DNA of 12,605 nucleotides from Caldifarciminota bacterium (lineage in GTDB: Bacteria; Hydrothermota; Hydrothermia; B15-G9; WFZT01): NCBI GenBank assembly GCA_026986655.1, contig JALSOD010000116.1:1-12605 (forward strand), written 5' to 3'. Under the pieces are notes generated by a model. That model saw nothing but the letters and a program-made list of their open reading frames with translations. It had not been told where the DNA came from and searched no databases. Shown piece by piece: positions 7,416-12,605 of the stretch. Position 1 is the stretch's first letter, and the number at the start of each line of letters is the position of its first letter. The position numbers and the translations under genes are program-made.

Positions 7416-8950
7416 AGAAATATTTAGTGTTTGTTGCCCTCTTACTTATACTGTCTTCCTGCATACATAGACCAGCAGTGCCCCCTCTAAGGAAATTCCC
7501 TCTGCGTAGAGTAAAAATTTTTACGTGGCCGGTAAAGGTAAGAGTCGAACTTCTCAGATTCCACAAATTACTCAATTTTAGTGTGGAAGGGGACGTTTAT
7601 CTGGAAGGGGAAACTCTATTACCGGATGGAAATTATTCTGCCAGACTAACGAAGGTTAAAGCTGCCAGATTCAAATATTACAAAATTCTTATGAGAACAG
7701 ATGATTACAAAAAGGCAATGAATTTCTTTAACAATCTAAAAAGGACAGGTTTGGGAGACAGTGTTTTCTTAGTTGACGTGGGGGCAATCTTCAAACTTGA
7801 AGCTATGTCCATTGATAATCGAGACTTTTATGTACTCACAGGACCGGTTAAGAAGAAAAGGTCAAATAGGAACCTTTATTATGAACCGGTCTCAAATCCA
7901 CACGGTGTATTTGAACTTTTCAACGATTATGGAGAAAAGATATATGAATTTGAAGATTCACTTGTTCTCGAGACAGAGAATGGATACTTTAACGTTGGGA
8001 GATTTAGAGTTTCTGGTGGAAAAATAATTCTCACTGTTGATACCCACGGAAATGGTGTTGTCATTTTTGAGACAGATATTGAGGATTATTTAAAAAGAGT
8101 ACTACCTGCGGAAATGCCCCTGAATTTTCCGACAGATGCATTGAAAGCTCAATCTGTGGTTGCCCGGACATTCACATTTGCAAATCTCGGGAAATTTTAC
8201 AGGTATCAGCCCTATGATTTCACATCAACTGTCACCTCTCAGGCCTTCCAGGATAGAATTTTTGACATCGCAGATAGTATAGTAAATTCAACACGTGGTG
8301 TTGTGCTTTTTTATAAGAATAAGCTTGCCCGTGCTTACTATCATTCCACGTGTGGAGGACACACAGAAGATATTACTTACATCTGGGGTGGGGAGCCGAT
8401 CCCATACCTCAAAGGAGTAAAGGATGGTAATTTTAACCTTGATTTACAGGATCCGGTTGATATCAGGATATTCATTTATTCACCACCAGAAACAATTCTT
8501 TGCAACTTTAACAATGATTCTGTGATAATGCCTTATGTCAGAAGAAATTTCCGCTGGAGGGTGATCTTTAAAAGGAAAAAAATTGAAAAAATGGTAAAAA
8601 AATATACGGGAAAGGGTATAGGTAAACTTTTATCCATAACTCCTATAAAGCGAGGAGTCTCTGGTAGAATAACGGATATCGTTATCTCGGGTACCAGGGG
8701 GAGTGTTGAAGTTACCGGAGAGTACAAAATAAGAAAATTGTTTGGAGGACTCCGAAGCTCACTTTTTGTTGTGGATTACATCAGGAAAAATAATGGAGAC
8801 ATAGAGAGTGTGATCCTTAGCGGAGGAGGAGCGGGACACGGCGTAGGTATGTGTCAGGTTGGAGCTGGAATTCTTGCATATAGAGGATTTAAAATGAAAG
8901 ATATATTAAAACACTATTTCCCGGGTGTTAAAGGAGTGAGATTGTATTGA
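7412..8950 (+). CDS. SpoIID/LytB-family lipoprotein (putative peptidoglycan lytic transglycosylase), paralogue 1
   Basis: A 512-aa predicted lipoprotein; its signal peptide ends in the lipobox LSS-C17. The SpoIID/LytB domain covers about 220-508: YLKRVLPAEMP with candidate catalytic Glu234, ALKAQSVVARTF (243-254), HSTCGGHTE (311-319), WGGEPIPYL (325-333) and the C-terminal signature GHGVGMCQVGA (475-485) with HYFPG. SpoIID of sporulating Firmicutes cleaves glycan strands stripped of stem peptides; LytB homologues are amidase enhancers, so muralytic activity is inferred. Residues about 88-145 resemble a SPOR-type fold and parallel the clearer SPOR-like segment of the paralogue at 10137. The cysteine-rich motif that family members often carry after the YDxxD-type region is missing here (YDFTSTVTSQAFQ). 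The start overlaps the TPR gene stop by 4 nt and lacks its own Shine-Dalgarno, so translation is probably coupled. Confidence 0.9.
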   Translation: MKKYLVFVALLLILSSCIHRPAVPPLRKFPLRRVKIFTWPVKVRVELLRFHKLLNFSVEGDVYLEGETLLPDGNYSARLTKVKAARFKYYKILMRTDDYKKAMNFFNNLKRTGLGDSVFLVDVGAIFKLEAMSIDNRDFYVLTGPVKKKRSNRNLYYEPVSNPHGVFELFNDYGEKIYEFEDSLVLETENGYFNVGRFRVSGGKIILTVDTHGNGVVIFETDIEDYLKRVLPAEMPLNFPTDALKAQSVVARTFTFANLGKFYRYQPYDFTSTVTSQAFQDRIFDIADSIVNSTRGVVLFYKNKLARAYYHSTCGGHTEDITYIWGGEPIPYLKGVKDGNFNLDLQDPVDIRIFIYSPPETILCNFNNDSVIMPYVRRNFRWRVIFKRKKIEKMVKKYTGKGIGKLLSITPIKRGVSGRITDIVISGTRGSVEVTGEYKIRKLFGGLRSSLFVVDYIRKNNGDIESVILSGGGAGHGVGMCQVGAGILAYRGFKMKDILKHYFPGVKGVRLY

Positions 8951-9315
8951 GAAGGTTAATTGCGGTCACCTTTATAGTCTGGATTTTTGGTGCGTGTGGC
9001 CATAAGGCGCCGCCACCTGGCAAGCCGGATATTGAACCCCCTGTTTTAACAGTGCTTTATCCTGTGAATGGTGAGACTCTCTCTATTGATACCGTGCGTA
9101 TAAAGCTTAAGATTGAAGATAAATCCCCGATAAAAATCTTGAGGATTGTTCTTGACGGGAAGGTTTATAAGTCAACAGGTGACACAGACAGCCTTTTCTT
9201 TACAACAGATAGTCTCGTAGATTCCCTCCCACATAAATTTGTCATAAAAGCCTCAGATGTATGGGACAATTGGGGAGCAAGTCCTCCTATCAATTTCTAT
9301 CTAAAAGGGAAATGA
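8947..9315 (+). CDS. Small lipoprotein with bacterial Ig-like domain
   Basis: A 122-aa predicted lipoprotein. The N-terminus MRRLIAVTFIVWIFGA leads to C17 (lipobox-like FGA-C), followed by a proline-rich linker (18-33). The remainder looks like one bacterial Ig-like beta sandwich: PPVLTVLYPVNGETL, then alternating hydrophobic strands, KIEDKSPIKILRIVLDGKVY, and a DVWDNWG turn near 104-110. Such domains act as spacers or adhesive modules; no enzymatic residues are seen. The start is TTG at 8947, supported by AAGGAG at 8931-8936 and by a 4-nt TTGA overlap with the SpoIID stop. No ATG is available near the signal peptide. It is probably an accessory of the preceding SpoIID lipoprotein, which is an inference from coupling only. 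It cannot be assigned to a named family with confidence. Confidence 0.8.
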   Translation: MRRLIAVTFIVWIFGACGHKAPPPGKPDIEPPVLTVLYPVNGETLSIDTVRIKLKIEDKSPIKILRIVLDGKVYKSTGDTDSLFFTTDSLVDSLPHKFVIKASDVWDNWGASPPINFYLKGK

Positions 9316-10046
9316 AAGTAACTCGTAGATTTACATTTTCAGCCTGTCACTATCTCTCGAATCCTTTGTGGTCGAGGGAGGAGAACGAAAAATTCTACGG
9401 GAAATCAGCAAATATGCACGGTCATAATTTCACAGTGTATGTCTCTGTTGAGGGGGAGGTGGACAGAGAAACAGGAATGGTCATTAATCTTTCAAATTTA
9501 AAAAATGCAATTTCTCCGATTATCGACGAGCTGGATCATCATTGTTTGAATGACCTCTCGTATTTTAAAGAAAAATTACCCACATTAGAGAATATTGCTG
9601 TATTTATTTTTAAAAGAGCTAAGCCTTTTCTCAAAGATGTGATTCTCCGCTCTATTAAAGTAGAGATAGGAAGTGAATTTTCTGTAGAATTTTACGGGAA
9701 AGAGTCTTTGAAACGTTTAAGTTTTAAATTTTCTGCTTCCCACAGGTTATCCTCAGAGAAAGTGGGGGATAAGGATGTTTACGGAAAATGTGGCGAGGAG
9801 AAGCACGGACACGATTACAGCCTGGAAGTCTGGTTTCAGGGTGATGAAAAATATGCACGGGAGAAAATAAGCCAGATATTGAATTTCCTTGATCATACCG
9901 ACCTTGATACGGTTAATGAACTGGAATTTTCTACCGGAGAGTATATTATCAAATTTTTGTGGGGAAGAATTGAGAAGATTGAAGGAATTTCACTCAGGAA
10001 ATTGATCTTAAGGGAGACAGAAAATAACTTTTTTGAAATGCCATAA
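9312..10046 (+). CDS. Tandem (fused) PTPS/QueD-family protein, two 6-pyruvoyl-tetrahydropterin synthase domains
   Basis: The 244-aa protein has two consecutive domains of the COG0720 family, which acts on dihydroneopterin triphosphate (BH4 synthesis, QueD step of queuosine, or folate bypass). Domain 1 (1-131) has zinc ligands H13 and H36/H38 in MHGHNF, the GEVDRETGMVINL strand, LDHH with D75-H76, and E118. The catalytic cysteine position is Ser32 (GKSANMHGH), so normal chemistry is doubtful. Domain 2 (133-244) has H144, HGH with H165 and H167, LDH (D194-H195) and E235. It keeps Cys160 in GKCGEEKHGH, one residue further from HGH than in QueD, with Glu162 at the place used by folate-type PTPS-III. 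Domain 2 also lacks most of the GMV(D/N)L segment. Start: ATG at 9312, 4-nt overlap with the lipoprotein stop; a longer frame from 9261 only adds a shadow of the upstream gene. The product is probably cytosolic, and its precise reaction is unresolved. Confidence 0.88.
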   Translation: MKVTRRFTFSACHYLSNPLWSREENEKFYGKSANMHGHNFTVYVSVEGEVDRETGMVINLSNLKNAISPIIDELDHHCLNDLSYFKEKLPTLENIAVFIFKRAKPFLKDVILRSIKVEIGSEFSVEFYGKESLKRLSFKFSASHRLSSEKVGDKDVYGKCGEEKHGHDYSLEVWFQGDEKYAREKISQILNFLDHTDLDTVNELEFSTGEYIIKFLWGRIEKIEGISLRKLILRETENNFFEMP

Positions 10047-10069
10047 GACTGTTATACTTGCAGTTTACA

Positions 10070-10098
10070 TTGAAAATACTGTCCCGTAATGTTAAAAT
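10070..10098 (+). promoter_or_regulatory. Sigma70-type promoter for the second SpoIID gene
   Basis: TTGAAA (10070-10075) and TAAAAT (10093-10098) are separated by 17 nt, each with one mismatch to consensus. Transcription would start near 10105, giving a leader of about 32 nt with GGAGG at 10123-10127. The -10 sequence, spacer and leader length match those of the purA promoter. This suggests that the downstream pair is a transcription unit separate from the preceding operon. Confidence 0.7.
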
Positions 10099-10136
10099 CA
10101 GTTTATTCAATCTTTTAATATTGGAGGAAATTTGTT

Positions 10137-11714
10137 ATGTCTCCGAAGATTACGGTTGGTATTATAGATAACCAGGATTATGCGAGGATTTCAGCAACCG
10201 GGAATCTTATAATTACCTCTGAAGATAGAGTCGTCCTCAAAGGGGAAAAGCCTGTTATAGAGGCCAGAGTCGTTGGTTCCCGTCCCTTGCCTTCGGTTTA
10301 TAAAGTCTTTTTAAAAGAGTTTAAAACGATTCAGGAGGCAGAAAAGTTTGCAAGAGGTAGGTGTGAAAACTGTGGGATTCAGGAGGTTGGAAGAGATCTC
10401 GTTGATGATGGGAAAGTTGTCTTTTTCAACAGGGCTTACTGGCTCTATACTGGAGAATTTAAGAATTTTGAGGATGCGGAGAAAGAGAAGTTAAGACTTG
10501 AGGAGAAGGGATTTAATCCCTGGATCAGGGAGGAGTTTAAAGGTATACCGGAGGGAAAGATTTCCCTTAAATTAGATGATGGACGAGAATTATTGCTTGA
10601 ACCACCTGTTGAGATTTATCCCTGTGACGATGAAAACTTCGTAGTTGTTTATAATGTTTTCATTGGTATTGGTTACCACTGGCAGCACACACAGGACCTG
10701 TATTTCAGAGGAATCTTGAGACTGTTACCTGGTAAAAGAGGGAAGCTTGTGGTTGTAAACGAGCTCACGATTGACGAGTATTTATTTAGTGTCAATTCTT
10801 CTGAAATGCCTAATGATGCGCACATTGAACTTTTAAAGGCGCAGACTGTTGCAGCGAGAGGAACGGTTCTTGCTACGATGAAAAAGCACCACTATAACGA
10901 TCCGTTTGATATATGTCACGACGACCATTGTCAGGACTACAGGGGAGTTGGAAGAGAGAGAAAAAATTCCATTCAGGCTGTTTTTGAAACAGAGGGTGAA
11001 GTATTGTTCTATGGCGATGAAATCTGCGACACAAGGTTTTCAAAAATTTGTGGTGGGATTGCTGAGTCATTTGAGCATGTCTGGGGAGGAGAGCCAAAAC
11101 CTTACCTTGTAGCTGTCTCTGATACTCTAATTGATGTCGAAATCCCTGTGAATACGGAGGAAAAGGCGAAGAAATTTATAGATTCCAACCCACCTGCCTA
11201 CTGCAATTTAAATTCTTTTGAAAAAATTCCAGAGTATCTGGAGTTCGCAAAACCTTTCTTTAGATGGGATGTAATATATAGTCCGGAAGAATTGGGAAAA
11301 ATTTTTAAGGAAAAGACTGGATACGATATCGGTGAAATTGTGGATATTGTCCCCCTCGCAAGAGGGGATTCTGGAAGGATAAAAAGATTGAAAATTATTG
11401 GTAAAAGGGGTGAGAAGATTATTGATGGTGAATTGAACATCAGACAAGCATTACATGGGACGACACTTTATTCGTCCATGTTTTATGTTATAAAGAAAGA
11501 GGGTAAGATTATTCTCAAAGGTGGCGGGTGGGGGCACGGAGTTGGGATGTGCCAGATAGGTGCTGCGATGATGGCAGAATCCGGTAAGATGTACGATGAA
11601 ATTCTTTACCATTATTACAGGGGAGCCCGGCTAAAGAAAGTATTTGAAGGATTGAAAAAGGCACCTCGTGCCCCTGAGAATCTTCCGTCAAAAAAGATAG
11701 ATTGGGAGGGATAA
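10137..11714 (+). CDS. SpoIID/LytB-domain protein without signal peptide, SPOR-like repeats, paralogue 2
   Basis: A 525-aa SpoIID/LytB family protein. After an N-terminal strand typical of the family (KITVGIID) come two SPOR-like halves: 54-92 (VYKVFLKEFKTIQEAEKFA...) and 100-135 (AYWLYTGEFKNFEDAEKEKL...FNPWI). The SpoIID core spans about 205-500: YLFSVNSSEMP with candidate catalytic Glu223, LLKAQTVAARGT (232-243), DICHDDHCQDY with C260, H261, H264 and C265 as possible metal ligands, KICGGIAE (303-310), VWGGEPKPYL (315-324) and GGGWGHGVGMCQIGA (462-476). No signal peptide or lipobox is present, and an in-frame TAA lies 21 nt before the ATG, so no export signal is hidden upstream. The start is firm (GGAGG 9 nt upstream). 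Nine cysteines, against four in paralogue 1, include a CENC pair at 76-79. The C-terminal tail is basic and proline-rich. Activity on peptidoglycan is inferred; location is an open question. Confidence 0.9.
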   Translation: MSPKITVGIIDNQDYARISATGNLIITSEDRVVLKGEKPVIEARVVGSRPLPSVYKVFLKEFKTIQEAEKFARGRCENCGIQEVGRDLVDDGKVVFFNRAYWLYTGEFKNFEDAEKEKLRLEEKGFNPWIREEFKGIPEGKISLKLDDGRELLLEPPVEIYPCDDENFVVVYNVFIGIGYHWQHTQDLYFRGILRLLPGKRGKLVVVNELTIDEYLFSVNSSEMPNDAHIELLKAQTVAARGTVLATMKKHHYNDPFDICHDDHCQDYRGVGRERKNSIQAVFETEGEVLFYGDEICDTRFSKICGGIAESFEHVWGGEPKPYLVAVSDTLIDVEIPVNTEEKAKKFIDSNPPAYCNLNSFEKIPEYLEFAKPFFRWDVIYSPEELGKIFKEKTGYDIGEIVDIVPLARGDSGRIKRLKIIGKRGEKIIDGELNIRQALHGTTLYSSMFYVIKKEGKIILKGGGWGHGVGMCQIGAAMMAESGKMYDEILYHYYRGARLKKVFEGLKKAPRAPENLPSKKIDWEG

Positions 11715-11715
11715 G

Positions 11716-12336
11716 ATGAAAAAATTTGTCAGTGTGGGTATCCTGAGCATCCTTGTTCTGACACTCACAAATGGATGTATGGGATTTGGTATGTATGAAA
11801 ATCCCCAAATTCTCGAAAAAGGGGAATCGAAAATTGGTGTTGGAACACCATTTTTCTGGGTTTCCAGCGGCGGTGCTGGAATATTTCCACTACCTGAGCT
11901 CTATTACAGGAGAGGTGTTGGCCATAATTCCGAATTTTTAGTTAATTTTCCGTTTTTCCTCTCTTCTGGAGGTTCTTTTTTCCTCCTGGAGAGTGGTAAA
12001 TACAGGAGTGCTCTTTCTGACAATGGGATACTCTCATTACAGCTCGGTGGAGCTTTTAGTGGTGAAGGCTCTCCTGTGCTCTGGCTTGGACCCGGATTTT
12101 TCTTTAGAAACAAAGACAAAACCAAGATTTGGGGTGCTGAGTATGTTGTTTTTACGGCTTCATTGATAGATGACTACAGGACGACAACGAGCTTTATGAG
12201 AATTTATGCTGGGAGTAAATATAAGGGAAAGTATGCCCCACTGCTGGGCTTGCAGTTGATAGTCCCTTCTACAGGAAACATCCTTGCAGTGCTTGAAATG
12301 AGCATGGAGTTTGATTTAACTAACAGGAAGAAATAA
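11716..12336 (+). CDS. Putative outer-membrane (lipo)protein of unknown function
   Basis: The 206-aa product is not recognised as a member of a named family. It has an N-terminal signal sequence (MKKF, hydrophobic 5-17) ending in TLTNGC21. This is a possible but non-ideal lipobox (Thr at -3, Asn at -2), so cleavage by signal peptidase I is the alternative. The mature part is rich in Gly, Ser, Phe and Tyr with short alternating hydrophobic strands (GVGTPFFWVSSGG, ELYYRRGVG, FLVNFPFFLSSGGSFFLLESG, WLGPGFFFRNKD, SFMRIYAGSKY, LLGLQLIVP) and ends in a strand-like LEMSMEFDL, as expected of a small outer-membrane beta-barrel. GGAGG (11705-11709) lies 6 nt upstream and the start is 1 nt after the SpoIID stop, so the two are co-transcribed and probably coupled. 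The association with a SpoIID protein is the only functional clue. Confidence 0.7.
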   Translation: MKKFVSVGILSILVLTLTNGCMGFGMYENPQILEKGESKIGVGTPFFWVSSGGAGIFPLPELYYRRGVGHNSEFLVNFPFFLSSGGSFFLLESGKYRSALSDNGILSLQLGGAFSGEGSPVLWLGPGFFFRNKDKTKIWGAEYVVFTASLIDDYRTTTSFMRIYAGSKYKGKYAPLLGLQLIVPSTGNILAVLEMSMEFDLTNRKK

Positions 12337-12605
12337 TTAACGGCTTTCCGTGCGGTCACTAAGACTTCATGGTGACAGTTTATCATCGAACTCAGAGTAC
12401 GAGCAAGACACAAAATTAAAGAATTTTCGTGGATTGGAACTAATCTTTAAAAATGACGGAAAAGGTAACGATAAAGGTACTTTAAACTTGCTTTGACAGC
12501 ATTCTCCGAAGCTCTTGGTATAAGCTGATTTCAAGCGCGGCACAATTTAGAGAGTTAAGCACCTCTATTTCTCTCATACCGTTTATACAAGTAATTTTTT
12601 ACCCT
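12337..12605. other. Terminal region with no supportable gene
   Basis: After the outer-membrane-like gene, these 269 bp hold no long frame on either strand, no tRNA and no convincing terminator. Weak items seen are a 5-bp stem GTCAC/GTGAC (12355-12376), a possible extended -10 promoter at 12516-12524 pointing out of the window, and a 31-codon minus-strand frame (12482-12577) without a Shine-Dalgarno. None is strong enough to call as a gene. Confidence 0.4.
12493..12524 (+). promoter_or_regulatory. Possible extended -10 promoter reading out of the window
   Basis: TTGACA (12493-12498) is a perfect -35 hexamer. TGGTATAAG (12516-12524) fits an extended -10 (TG-n-TATAAG, 5 of 6). The spacer is 20 nt, longer than normal, so the -35 may be fortuitous. 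If active it would serve a gene beyond the window edge. Confidence 0.3.

Noticed and set aside
9261..9311. Longer N-terminus for the tandem PTPS protein from ATG 9261
   Set aside because: The extra 17 residues are an out-of-frame shadow of the Ig-like lipoprotein; the ATGA overlap at 9312 matches the other junctions and the PTPS domain starts there.
7412..11714. Sporulation origin for the SpoIID genes
   Set aside because: No other sporulation genes are present, and the context is lipoproteins and an outer-membrane-like protein; SpoIID/LytB domains are widespread outside spore formers.
12355..12376. GTCAC/GTGAC stem after the last gene as a terminator
   Set aside because: Stem of 5 bp with a 12-nt loop, and no clear T-tract follows.

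Overview
The window reads as chromosomal DNA of an AT-rich diderm bacterium. Four predicted proteins carry lipoprotein-type or lipoprotein-like signal sequences, one gene encodes an outer-membrane-protein-like product, and AGA/AGG and ATA codons are common, a pattern often seen in thermophiles. No sporulation, phage, IS, CRISPR, tRNA or rRNA sequence was recognised. The phylum cannot be fixed by reading alone; an uncultured or thermophilic diderm lineage is a guess.

Region 1 (1-4508, minus strand) is a housekeeping operon transcribed purA > tilS > hpt > ftsH. It is driven by a good sigma70-type promoter at 4480-4508. The genes are packed with a 1-nt gap, a 32-nt overlap and a 4-nt overlap. 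tilS-hpt-ftsH is a classical bacterial gene order; purA at its head adds a second purine gene. ftsH runs off the window edge just after its zinc-protease HEAGH motif.

Region 2 (4555-6541) holds small nucleotide-housekeeping and hydrolase genes: a MazG-like NTP pyrophosphohydrolase (plus), a zinc-ribbon Nudix hydrolase (plus) and a maspardin-like alpha/beta hydrolase (minus), with an AT-rich gap of 257 bp between the first two. The hydrolase diverges from the next operon across a 24-bp gap centred on the palindrome ATTATAAT, which could act as a -10 element in both directions.

Region 3 (6549-10046, plus) is a tightly overlapped four-gene operon: TPR lipoprotein, SpoIID/LytB-type lipoprotein, small Ig-like lipoprotein, and a fused tandem PTPS/QueD-family protein. 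Every junction is a 4-nt ATGA or TTGA overlap. The first three genes look like an envelope or peptidoglycan module. The fourth belongs to a pterin/deazapurine synthase family and its two halves have different active-site changes.

Region 4 (10070-12336, plus) starts with its own strong promoter. It encodes a second SpoIID/LytB paralogue that, unlike the first, has no signal peptide and nine cysteines, followed after 1 nt by an outer-membrane-like (lipo)protein of unknown function. The last 269 bp (12337-12605) contain no supportable gene.

The most interesting material is the pair of SpoIID paralogues with SPOR-like inserts, one apparently non-exported, and the tandem PTPS fusion. Both deserve family-level searches.
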